A DNA stretch of 64,000 nucleotides, taken from assembly GCA_000231825.2 (NCBI GenBank), contig JH720322.1, positions 682,001-746,000 on the forward strand, written 5' to 3'. Positions 1 through 11,957 of this stretch are shown here, in pieces. The translations under genes and the position numbers were made by a program. The notes below the pieces were generated by a model. That model was not told the DNA's origin and did not search any database. It saw only the letters and a list, made by a program, of their open reading frames with translations. This stretch comes from Tetrahymena elliotti 4EA. Its lineage: Eukaryota; Ciliophora; Oligohymenophorea; Hymenostomatida; Tetrahymenidae. The number at the start of each line of letters is the position of its first letter. Within the stretch, counting starts at the first letter, position 1.

Positions 1-1555
1 TTATTAGCTTTGTGTTTGAGTAAAATTAATTAATTTTTATTTGGAAATTTAAGATAATTAAATACCATTAATTTTAATTATTAAAAATCAAAGATAAATA
101 TTTTACTTTTATTGATAAATAGTTAGTTATACAATATAAAAAGGAAATAAACAAAAATAATCTATTTACTAAAAATATAATTTAGAGCATTATCACTTGA
201 TAGAAATTAGTTCATTAACTCTGAGAAATCTGAGAGATTAATTGTATTAATATTGATTTATACAAAATAATCAACGAAAGATTTATTAAATTCAAAAGGA
301 GTTAGGCAATATTATTTCAGGTGATTTTTTGCTAATTATTGTTACCAAAAAATATTTAAAATGAATTAATTTTCTCCAAGAGTTACAAATAAATAAATAT
401 TTCAAAAAATGGAAAAAAAAAAGATACATTAGTTGTAGAATTATCTAATTTTTATTTTTAAAGGCAGTAAAAAATAAACTGAATGAGTCAAATATAAATC
501 CAATTAATTGGAAATTAAGAGTTATTCTGTAAGACAAAATAAATATACTTTCTTCATTTTATTTATTTAGATTAGCCCTGTCAAATATATTTCTATTCGA
601 ATGGAATAATTACTCTCGAATTTCGAATTTGAGAGAAATGGTAAGCCAGACAAATATTTTTAATTTAGAGAGGTATCAAATACAATATTGTGAAAAATGC
701 AGGTTGCTTAAAAAGTTATTGTTTCAGTATTTTGTGGAATAAATCCAGTTAATTTTGATTTAGGTATCAATTGTTTAAAGAAACAAAAAAGATAAAAATT
801 GGCTTTCTAATTATTTTGAAATTGAGGTGAAATATTAATAATAATTTTACATTAATTCCTTTTTATATTTTGGAAGTAAAATTTTTTTTGGTTTTTAGAC
901 TTGTTTTCTTCTTTCTTTCTTTTTTTGTGCGATTAAATAATAAATATGTTCAACATAGACTTAAAATATAGATTCCATCACCAGAATAAGGGAAACAAAT
1001 GATTTATTAATGGATGATCTACAAATAAAGATAGCAATCAAAATAACATGTATGCAAGAAGCAAATGCAAGCTCTTGAGAAAACAAATGAAATTAATAAA
1101 AATACGACTTACAAACTAAAAAAAAAAGAATGATTAATTAATGTTCTGTAATTTTTATTCATTCACATATTACATACCTAAACCACTTTTTTTAGCACGA
1201 CCTAACTTAAATTAAAAAATCACTAAAAAATATAATTAAAAATAATTAAAATCTAATAGAAATACATCCATCCTTCATTTAATATAAAAGAAGAAGAAAG
1301 CAAGCAAACTAATTAATTATTAACTTATATTAGATTATATCAAAAACTTATTATAAAAACGAGTCAATTTCGATAATATTTCGTTTGAGAATTAATATCC
1401 TTTTCTCTCCTACTCATTTCAGATTCCTCTAACTAGAAAATTATTTTAGTACCATTTTCTCTGCTTCAAAAGCTTACTAATTAAACATAATTATTTGCTA
1501 ACAAGTGCAATAAGAATAATAACAATAAGCCTAATAATATTGAGATAATAGATTT
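1..1555. other. Left-edge spacer with possible exons of an unidentified + strand gene (about 190-750)
   Basis: Mostly AT-rich sequence upstream of the kinesin gene. Between roughly 190 and 750 several short code-6 reading frames look protein-like and are separated by plausible GT..AG introns, for example donor GTAAGACAAA near 530 with an acceptor near 570, and donor GTGATTTTTT near 320 with an acceptor near 380. One exon reads NPINWKLRVIL. I could not chain them into one convincing product or find a start, so they may be exons of a small gene, a relic, or chance. The remainder, about 750-1555, holds nothing I recognise and should contain the kinesin promoter and 5' UTR. Confidence 0.3.
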
Positions 1556-4500
1556 ATGTCAAAAAAGAATCAAGCTGAGTCAAATAATATTAGAGTTGTC
1601 TTGCGTTGCAGACCTCTAAACAAATTAGAAATTGAATAAGGTGGTGAATAATGCGTCAAGATAGTAGATGATTAGACTGTTTAAGTTTCAGTATATACAT
1701 TATTCATAATAATTTGATAAGCTAATTAATTCAAGCGAACTTTTACCAAGCTAAGCTTTCAATATAAGTGAAATTTTATTTTTATAATAATAAGGTCAAT
1801 GGTGATGAACAACCACATTAATTTAGTTTTGATAAAATATTTCCTTCTAACACTCGTTAGGTAGATGTTTTTAAAGAAGTAGGATAACCTGTACTTGAAT
1901 GTAAATTATTATTTACTATAAATACACTTTTAGCTAGCTAGAGCAAAAGGGCATAGCACTCCAATGAAACAAAAAAAAGAAAATTTTAAGCTAATGTAAT
2001 TTAATTTATTATAAAAAAAGGTATTATGTAAGGTATAAATTCAACAATATTTGCATATGGTTAGACTTCATCAGGAAAAACTCACACAATGGAAGTAAGG
2101 AATTCATTCATTCTTTTAAATTTGCATATATTTAATAGAATAAACTATAGTGTTAATATTTATATCTAACGAACTATTTTATAAAAATAGGGAAAGCATG
2201 ATGACCCCGAATATATGGGTAGGCTAATTTTTATAATCTATTTCTTTTTGTTATTTAGATTCTTTAATTTGACATAAAAAAATGAAAATTTCATCTAATA
2301 TGTTAGCTATAATATTCAATTTAAATCATCTTCAGATTATGCTGCTTTATTAACTTTATTTTACTTGTTATTTATTTCATAGGTCTTATTCCGCGTATGA
2401 TGGATAAATTATTTGATATGATAGCTGAAGCTCCCAGCACTATTGAATTTAGTATCAAGGCATCCTTTTTGGAAATTTATAATGAAAAGATTCATGATTT
2501 ACTTGATCGTAAGAAAAATTATTTGAATATTTTAAGAGATGTTTTATGGATTAAATTATTAAATAAAAAAAGCCTCAAAAACTAATTTAAATGTTAAAGA
2601 AGATAAATTGAGAGGAATATTTGTTTAGGATGCAACAGAAGCTTTTGTTGTTAAAGCATAAGATATGATGAAAGTTATGAGAAAAGGAGCTGAAAATCGT
2701 TCAGTAGCTGCTACTCGTATGAATGAAAGATCTTCTAGGTCTCATTCTATTTTTTTATTAACTTTAATTTAAAAAAATACTGAAACTGAAACTAGTCGTT
2801 TGAGTAAACTTTATTTTGTCGATCTAGCAGGAAGTGAAAAAGTAATTTTTTATTAAAGAGAAAAAATATTTTATTAACCAAAAAAATATATTAAATTAAA
2901 TGTTGATTGGATATTAATTTTTATCAATTAAATTAAAGATTGCTAAAACTCATGTGTCTGGTTAATAATTGGAAGAAGCTAAGAATATTAATAAGAGTTT
3001 AACATGTTTGGGTATAGTTATTAACTCTCTTTCAGAAAAGAAAGAGCACATCCCTTACAGAGATTCTAAATTAACAAGAATTTTATAGGAGTCTATTGGT
3101 GGTAACTCAAAGACTACTCTTATTATTGCTTGTTCTATGTGTTCATATAATGATAAAGAAACAATTGGTACTTTAAGATTTGGGTAAAGAGCTAAGAGTA
3201 TTAAAAACTAGGCTAAGGTGAATGAAGAAAAAAGTGCAAAAGAATTAATGCAGCTCTTAGCAAAGGCTGAAAATATGATTAAATATAAAGATGAAATAAT
3301 TGCTGCTTTGCAATAACAGCTAGGATAAGAAAATATTACTTCGGGAAATTCAAATAAATAACTTTCTAAATCTAGTAATATTTTCAAGATTAATTATAAT
3401 TGTTATAATTTTGACTTTAAAATAAAATAATAGGCTCAGTTTCTGATATCAGTTTTGGTTTCAATCGTTAAATGACTAGATCAGAAACAGAAATAGAAGA
3501 AAATACAAGAAATATAGAAAATGAATCTCTTAATATTTAAATAAAAGCTATTCCATCTCAAGAGTAGCAATAAGAAACAGCAAAACCAAAAAAATCTTCC
3601 CCATCAAATAAATTGGGAGGTGCTCAGAAGCAAAACAATGCAAACACTTCAAGAAAACTGCTAGAATAACATTTAGAGATAATTAAGCTAAAAGAAAAAA
3701 TTGAAAAATTAGAGGGAGAGAAGCATGATCTCGAAATAGATCTAGCAAATAAAAATTCTGAACTCTAAATGGTAATTTTTTTTAACTGAGAAATTAATTT
3801 ATCTTATAATTCATTTTTAGTCCAACGAAAAATGTAAATCTATGGCTGATGCTATGGAATAGACTTACACTGATTGTGAATCATAACTTAAGAAGTATTA
3901 AGATTAGATTGAAAATATGCAAGTTGATACTTTAGAATGGAATACCTACACAAGAGAGTTAAAAAAATCAACTAATCGTCTTTAATCAGATTTAAATTAT
4001 TTACTTCTTTCAACTGAAATCAAATCTATGGACATCAAAAATGTTGATTCAAGTAAACAAACAATTAAAATTTAACATTAATTTTTACTTAATTTAATTT
4101 AATGAAAAAATATTTTTAATAAAAAGATGGATTCGAAACACAAGAAGGAAAGATATGTTAAACTATAAAGAAGACATTGGATTAAATAGATGCTATTAAT
4201 AGCTATATTGGTAGATTTGAACAAGTGTAAAGTCTACGCACTATGACAGAAGGAAGTGAGAATGATGAAAGAAAAATGAAAACAGTAGGGGATGAAGATA
4301 AACCTCATAAGAAAAAAGAAGATATGAAAGTAAAGAAAATATTTAGATTTGATTATTAAAATAATTATTTATTTAAAATCAGTTGAAATCATTTGTTTCT
4401 CCCAGATCAAAGCATGGAGGATTTATCCGTCTTCAACGTAATAATTCAACTCTAATTAAACTTGAACAGGTAAAATAACATTTTTATCCATAACCAGAAA

Positions 4501-6022
4501 GTACTTCAGATTACAATGAGGTTTTATCAACTGAAGCTGATGACGTTATATTCACAGAAGACTCTATTCCATCTACAACCAGCAATAACGGTACAAATGG
4601 CAGCAATTACTTGAAAGACAACAATATGCAACAGCCTACAGATCAATTGATTATGGAGAGGAATGAGAGTGAAGATGAAGATAACACAGAGGAGGAAGAA
4701 GACATCAAAGATATTATTGAAATAACGAAATCAATTACAAGTCTTGATGAAACACAAAGAGAAGAACTCATGACATACATTGTTTCCATTAAAAGATAAG
4801 TTAGAAAACTTACACAACAAAATAAAGAATATGTTCTAAATGTAAAAATCTTTAAATATTTAAACACAAAATTTAATTCTTTTTTTTTAAAAAAAGATTG
4901 AAAGCTAATAATCATCAAGTGATTGCTAAATCCAAAAGTACAAAAAGAAAATCTAAGAAATCAAAAAGACTTTAAATCAAAAATTAAAAGATTAAGAAAT
5001 AAAACTTCTTAACTTTAACACCAAATTGGTAAATAAATCTTTGTTTTTTGCTTTGAGAATTCTTTACTGACTTATTTTTTAATAAAAGAATGAAAAAGCT
5101 ACTGAAATAAAGAATCTTACTTTAAAGCATGAAAAAGAGTTGATTGATAAAAATCAAGCTTATGCTAACCTTAAAGTTGAATTCGAGAACTTGAAGAAGT
5201 AGATTTAGATTTTATATTTATAATTTTTTATTTTATCAAAATTTTATTCCTAAAAGGGTCATTTCTTCTAATCATCCAGTTTCCAAAATTGCTGAATTAT
5301 AATAAAAAATCAAAGAGCTTGGTACTGATAGACAAAAATTATTCAATGAGTTATTTGCAGCGCGTAATGAACTTGATTAGAAAGAGATTGTATTAAAAGA
5401 AAAAGATTCTTAAATTCAATTGATGCGTAAAACTATGTAAAAACAAAACGGAGAGTTTAATAATATAAAATCTGGAGGAGATTTCCTTGTTTCTTCAAGA
5501 GGAGCTCTCCTCGAAAGAAAAACAACAGTCAATGATTTAGATTCAAGTGGATAAAAATAAAAATCTATCTCTTTAAAATCCCACATTGCTCCTTCTATCA
5601 GAGGAGGTATGATTCGAAATTATTTTTATTCTATTTTAAAACTAATTATTTTATTTAATTAAAATTAAGGTGGGGGAGATTTTGCCTCATTTTAAAAGAA
5701 TAATTAATACTTGTTAAGTGATGAAACAAACGAAGATAATGATGATAATTTTGATACAAATTCACGCAATTCAAAATAATAAGAAATTAGCAAGAGCATA
5801 AATACATTTGATTAAAAAATGAAGAATACTCAGCTTTCAAGTGCTAAAAAGGTTATGAATCGCATAGACGAAGAAGATGACATGGCTAATGATTTTGCAC
5901 AAATTGAACCTTCTGCTTTCGAACTAGAAAAGAAATTTAATATTATTGGATAAAAAAAGATAGAAATAGAAAAATCTACCACATCTTCAATCTTTGGAGC
6001 TGTAAAAAAGATTTTTATGTGA
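1556..6022 (+). CDS. Kinesin-1-like heavy chain (N-terminal motor, coiled-coil tail)
   Basis: Predicted microtubule plus-end motor. The motor domain is N-terminal, and the first residues run directly into the RCRPL strand typical of kinesins. The P-loop [12 protein letters not shown] lies near 2059-2095, switch [10 protein letters not shown] near 2720-2745, and switch [10 protein letters not shown] near 2818-2841. A neck-like segment FGQRAKSIKNQAKVNEE near 3180-3230 matches kinesin-1 better than other classes. The rest is lysine/glutamate-rich and coiled-coil-like, with poly-acidic patches near 4670-4710. Several AT-rich GT..AG introns interrupt the gene, including one just after the P-loop and one just after switch II. 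The first ATG in frame with the motor is at 1556 and the only stop is TGA at 6020-6022. Exact tail exon borders were not all fixed. Family assignment is firm; kinesin-1 versus a ciliate-specific relative is likely but unproven. Confidence 0.9.
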
Positions 6023-7279
6023 TCAAATCAAACAAAAAAATAATAAATAACTGATTTTAATAGATCAAAATTTTCATTTCAGCATAGATGAATCAATCAA
6101 TTAATTAATTAATTAAAATAATTTGTCACAAATTTTTCCGCAAAAACTTTCTTAAAAAGATACCTTCTAGTTAAAAATGTAAAAATTATCTATCAGGTAG
6201 TCCTAACCCGAGTATTTAATGTAGTAAATTTAAGCTGTTATTAAACAAGAAAAGGCAAATAAAATTAAAACTTCTGAAAAATTGCCTAACTAATAATTAA
6301 AATTTAAAAATTTTAAATGTTAAAGGGTAATATTGGTAATGAATAAATGAATAAGCAGAATATATGGAAAGTAGTAATTCCATATGTTGGTATGTTGGTT
6401 AAGTCTAATTACTAGTAACATAAATACCTATCTAAATTAAATCTGAATTTTTATAAACTAACCTTAAAATCATTATAATTATTATAAATAATAAATAAAT
6501 TCTCTCATAATATAAATAAATAAATAAAAAAATTGATTATTAATAAACTTATATTACTTTTAATACTAATTGTATATAAAAAACTTGTACTTTCTATTTA
6601 TCTCAATAGTGCCATCTAACTAACTAATTAACATATTAATTACTTTACACCAAATATAATTTTAAGTGTAATTTTTAAAATTAAAATATTTGTTTAAATT
6701 TAAACGCATTTTTATTTGAGTTGCAGATCGTTTGGAATAAAAAATAAATTTAAATTTATAAATTTGTTTCAATCAAAAAATAATGGAAAGAGAATAAAAA
6801 ATAAGCCAGAATTCAATATTTAAAAAATTTTTAAATAGAAAACCAAAGATTAAGTTCAAAACTTAGATGATATTTAAATGAGAAGATTTTTTTAAAAAGA
6901 AGTAAAAGCATAATCACATAATATATTATTGATCAAATTGAAAAGATTCTTATAAAGTTTATTAGAATCAATCACTAAATTTTATAATAATTATTGCAAT
7001 CAATTTAAATCCAGCAGTGATTGAAAAAAACGAGCTATCAAAAATTTATTATAAAAACAAACTATTACAAAAAATATTACCTATTTTACTAAAAAAAAAG
7101 CAAAAATATTATACAATTTTCTGTAGATTCTTTTGCTCAAGCAACATACTAAATTACAAACTAACTATCTAAAAAACACACTAGAAAGAAAGAAAAAATG
7201 GCTAGCAGATAGAGATAATTTGCTCGTAAAATATTATCATTGTACATAACATATTTATGCGGTTTTATAAATAGTTTAA
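6023..7279. other. AT-rich intergenic spacer
   Basis: Contains short direct TTAATTAA/AATTAATT runs near 6095-6115 and long A/T tracts. No frame with protein-like composition was found on either strand. It should include the kinesin 3' end and the promoter of the downstream PRA1-family gene. Confidence 0.6.
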
Positions 7280-8154
7280 ATGAAAAACTTTATTGATCAG
7301 AACTTTAAGCCATTTAGCGAATTAATTGATTGTAGAAGATATAATTTTCCTAAGTAGAGTATTTTAAAGCGCTTTCTTAAGAACATGGATTATTTCAGCT
7401 ATAATTATTTAGCTATGGCTCTTTTAACTACTATATTTTATCTGTAATTAATTTTTACTGCTTTCTTTGATAATTATCAAAGTTTCTTCATTTTTTATAT
7501 TTAACTAAATATAATTTTTTAAAATTCATGTAGAGTTTACAATATTCTGTTCGTCATAGGGTGGATTATCACATTAGGATTGTAATATAGTATATTCAAT
7601 TTTAGTATAGTAATACATTTTTAAAAAAACTATAAAAAGCTGGGGAGTAGCATACAAGTTTAGACAGAAAATAATAGAAGAAAGTCCTAATGATATGTGC
7701 TACAATGTTAAAATGACATTCTTTTTAGTAATTAATATTTCTTTCATATGGGTAGCATATGGAGTTTAATTTATTGAGTATATTGGGTTCATGTAAGTTT
7801 ATTTATTCACTTTATTCATATTTTAACATTCTTATAATTTAAATAAAAAGAACTTTACCTATAATATTGCATTCAATATTATTTGAACCTGTTGACACCT
7901 CTAATCATTAGCCACAAATTTTAAATAACCCTTCATTAGATGTAGAAGCTTAATAAGCAATATAGATACCAATATCATCTTAAAATAACTCTGTAAATTA
8001 TAATTAGATTTCCGTATAGGAAAGCTCCTCATAAATTATAAATGTAAATAATAAATAATTGAGTGATGAATAAGTCTAGGCTTACTAACATGTAATTTAA
8101 GTAGACAAATCTACATCTTAAAGTAATGAAGAATCACAAAACTCTGCTCAGTGA
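7280..8154 (+). CDS. PRA1-family (prenylated Rab acceptor) membrane protein
   Basis: Small membrane protein expected in ER/Golgi membranes, where PRA1/Yip3 proteins act on prenylated Rab GTPases. The N-terminal half has the family pattern of a short amphipathic segment, then NMDYFSYNYLAMALL (compare the PRA1 'NL.YF..NY' signature), followed by a first hydrophobic hairpin. After an intron (about 7608-7639) comes WGVAYKFRQKIIEESPND and a second hydrophobic stretch. A second intron starts at GTAAGTTTAT near 7795. The last exon carries the IILHSILFEP segment and a glutamine/serine-rich tail ending in TGA at 8152-8154. The start is the first ATG ahead of the conserved block. The call rests on motif pattern and topology, not an alignment. 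Confidence 0.7.
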
Positions 8155-9653
8155 TTCAAATTATAAAAAAAGCAATTGCTTTTTAAATTATTTAAAAATA
8201 AAAAAGAAATGAATGAATTTTTAATTTACAAAATATTAAAGAAAAAAAGTATAAAATAAATAAAATTATTTTATGTTTGATTAAATGTATGTAGTTCATA
8301 TATATTTATATCTTTTAATGTTACTTCTACATTTAATTTTTCATAAACAAAAATCTTCATCTAAGTTATTTCATAAATAAACATATACCCTATCATATCT
8401 ACAAGAAAATAATTAATCAGAAACTCTTACTTTTAATAATTGTTTTTTAAAAGAATTCTTAAATTTCATTTATTCCCATGAATTTATGCAACTTTAAAAA
8501 GAATTTATTAAGTATTTGCATTTTTTTGTTGGATATTATTTTAGTCTTAGTTAAGCTTAATCAGTATTTGACAATCAGTTTTTGTTGAATTTTATGAAGA
8601 AATTGGTATTAATTTGATGATTTGAAAAAATGGATATAGAATTTGCTTTAAATTAAGTTCAATCCAAATTTAAAAATCACTTTTTTAAGAATTTTATGGA
8701 CAAATAAACATTTATTAATTTGACTATTTCTGTTTTTTTATTGGATATGCTTTAAATCAAGCTCAATAAACATACATTTCATGAATCCTAATGTAAAAGG
8801 GTGTATTGGTTTGTTTATTTAAGAATTCGTTTATTAGGTATTTTATAAGCTGCAAATTAGTTTAATCAATATTTATTTATGAATATTTGAAGAGGAAATT
8901 GATATTGAAGAGAATAAAAACAGTTATTTTAGAATATATTATTTTATAAATACATTTAAATAAAAGATGGTAAAAATTATTTTTTGGAAAATTAAAAGAA
9001 AGTCGTAAAATTAAAATACTTTGATACCAAAAATTATACATGGTCAAAGAAAGATACAGTTTAGTAAGTAAAATAAAGTCTAAAATTAATTTGAACAACA
9101 AAATAAAATAAAAGATAAAGTATGAGTATTCATTTAAAATGGCTCAACAATAAAGTAACTTTAAAGTATTAAATAGAGATTAAGCTATCAATAAGTTTAA
9201 GTAAGTTGCTGAAATATTTTAATATTTGATCAAATCATTGCCCAAGAAATTATATATTTGTTACTAATCAAATGAAACCCCATTATTTACAATATAATAT
9301 CTTCTATATTATTTTATTGTTGTTAGAAATACTCTATTTTTGAATATTAATATTAAGAAATCTGATAATATTAAATAAAAATAGAAAAAGTATTATCAAA
9401 TTTTTTTCAAAATTGTTTGATAAAAAATTAAATCTTGAATTTCTAAGTATTTAATATTAATTTTAACAAATATTAATCATATAATTATTAAAATTAAATA
9501 AAGAGTTTGTGAAATTTTTATTGTAACAATATGAAATATTAATTGCTTAATTAATTTATCTACCAAAAGATAAAATTTTTATGAGTTTCAAAACAATAAT
9601 TTTTAAAAAATTTTTTGACAAAAATAGCACTTTATGAAAGAAATAAACTGTTT
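8155..9653. other. AT-rich spacer with one weak short ORF
   Basis: Largely A/T. Two loosely similar segments occur near 8641-8669 and 8747-8775, built around GCTTTAAAT.AAG. A code-6 ORF of 93 codons lies at 9139-9420 on the + strand. It begins MAQQQSNFKVLNRDQAINKF, but its second half is low-complexity. I do not consider it supported as a gene without transcript data. Confidence 0.4.
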
Positions 9654-11105
9654 TCAACACATATAAAAAAGAGTCATATTCATTTTAGAGTCTTTGATTT
9701 GATTGCCTTTTTACATTTAATCTATTCTAAAAGTCTAAAACGGTTGGAATAGAACCTCCTCCTCTTCTTAGAAATGTGATATTTTTTTGAGATATTTTGG
9801 TCTGAATTTATTTTTATAATCCATTTTAGTGTTTATTAAAATAAGCAGTTTATATTTATGAGAAAACTCACCGCTTTTAAGATATCTGAAGGACTCTTAG
9901 GAATAATGTTAGTTTATATTTAATCTTGAATCTTCTTACTTTTATACTTGAATACTACGAAGATCTTAAAATTATTTTGCATTTTTTTCATATAAAGTTG
10001 TAGATAAAAATTGTGGGAAGCAAATATAAGTACTTATTCCTATATTTTAATTGTATAAGTATTCTTAATAAAGAGTATCGTACTGATATTATGATACACA
10101 GCATCCTCTGTATAATGTTTGTTCAGATTTATTAAATTTGTCATTGTACTCGAACAAACATTTTGAAAAAAGCTAATACATATTTTTTAAATGTTTGTAA
10201 AGAATCAAATTCATTGTATTCATTGAATAATTAATTATTTTGTATAAATCAGTTTCCTTGGTATATAAATTAAGAACATTTTCTATTAATTATTCTTTCG
10301 AATATTATTATTTATTATATAAGCTGCATTTATCGCAAAGTGCTTTTAGATTTTAAATATGATTATCTTTCATACTAAAATCTAATGGATATTTAATTTC
10401 TGCTATTTTCGAGTACTCTACAACCTTTTTCCAATTTTTTTATTCCTTACTAAAATCAAATTCAGGAAAGGATCTATTTTCATGACATTAAAATAGCCTT
10501 AAGACATTTTTAACATAAGACCCAAAATAAAAATCTAAACTCTTATTTTAGACGAAAGACTGATAGACTCTATTATTTATCATTTTATCAAATGCATGAA
10601 CCAACTAATCATATTCTACTGTTAGTTAGGTTACATACTTAAATTTAGATTAAAGATTTTCTATTGTCCAGTTATGTTTTGAGATTTACTTATAACCCGT
10701 AAATAAAATTATTGCCTTAGAATGTACTTTTTGTTACCTGATTTAGTCGTCTAGCCATTCCAGATTGGTCACACCGTCTAATTTATCTGTTGCAAAGCTT
10801 CCACTCATTAAAAATAAAATATTTTTGTGCGACAAATTTACTGTGACAAATCTAAAAATTAAGCTTTCTGTAAACTAAATAATTCTATTTTTTAAGAAAG
10901 GAAACTGTTAAACTATGAATTTCTAGGCTTATTGAGTATCTTAGTTTACACTAAAGCATCCCCATACTATCATATACTATTGTTAATTATTTTTTACCAA
11001 TTAATCAGTTTGACTATAGATACTTTCTGTAAAGCTATCAAATTCATCATGTTTTTTTAAATTTGATTTTTAGTAAATCTCTGCAAAAGTCCCTTATGTA
11101 CACAT
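9654..11105 (-). CDS. ART-superfamily mono-ADP-ribosyltransferase-like protein
   Basis: Uninterrupted code-6 frame of 483 aa from ATG (11103-11105) to TGA (9654-9656). The C-terminal half shows the R-S-E signature of arginine-type ADP-ribosyltransferases in order: LYRGCC near residue 325, CFPQFLSTTLYEKNA near residue 360, and FQEEEEVLFQPFQTFRI near residue 450. The last of these supplies the catalytic E-x-E. These proteins transfer ADP-ribose from NAD+ to target proteins. The N-terminal 200 residues look like an alpha/beta fold: hydrophobic strands MIVWG, ILFLMSG and AIILFTGY alternate with helices. This could be a nucleotide-binding or receiver-like module, but that is inference. No signal peptide or membrane segment was seen, so it is probably cytosolic. 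It is convergent with the PRA1-family gene. Confidence 0.8.
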
Positions 11106-11957
11106 TTCAAAAAAATTTATTAGATTTTTTATTTTTATAAATATTATCATAATCACCTAAATTTTTGTTTTTATTTAAAAAAATTTTAATTCTCTTTTTT
11201 TCTAAAATTTAAAATAGAAAATAATTAAAAACAATGAGGTGAATAGTGTGTGAGTGATTTACCACAAAAATTCAAAAATATTTCAAATTTGGATGGCTCT
11301 AAGATTGTTTAAAAAACTGATTAATACCTTCTATTCATTTGTTAAAAAATCTTAGATAAATAGTTTATGTAAAGATAATTTAATTTTTGAATAGATAATT
11401 TAAAAATGTTTGCTGAAAATTTTTTGATTAATTTCTAAAATATTTAAGGCTTTGAAGCAAAAGGTTAAAAATAAGGGTTTTAGTGTTTTACTAATGAAAT
11501 CTAACTGTAAAAAATAAGCAAAATTTATATGAAATTAAATCTCAAATATTTGAGGATAATGAATGAAGGAATTTTATTTTTATTAATTTTTAATAATTTA
11601 AAGACAGAAAAATAGTTATTTAAATGATTTACATTTTATTGTAGCTATATGTATAAATAGCAATTAAAATTAAGTTGTTAAATGAAATTAACGACCAAAA
11701 TAGAAGCAAGATGTATGAATACATTATTTTAAATAAAATTATGTTGATTAATTAATTCTTGATAAGTTTAGAAGCTGAATTTAACTAATTGCTTTAAATA
11801 ATTAAATACTATACATATTTATGATAGACTTAGTTATTGTATCTATTTAACAACTTTTTAGATAAGCAAGTTCCTTATTGTATTTATTTTTCATTATTCA
11901 TTCATCCTATTTTCAATTTTTTATTGGTCTCATTTTTTGATTATATTTTATACTAAT
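11106..11957. other. AT-rich intergenic spacer
   Basis: Separates two minus-strand genes, the ADP-ribosyltransferase-like gene and bS16m. Expected contents are the 5' region of the former and the 3' end of the latter. No conserved frame or structured element was recognised on either strand. Confidence 0.6.

Noticed and set aside
9896..9947. A 52-nt GT..AG intron in the ADP-ribosyltransferase-like gene
   Set aside because: Splicing it out breaks the frame before the EEEEVLF motif; the unspliced frame is open over the full 1452 nt and contains all motifs.
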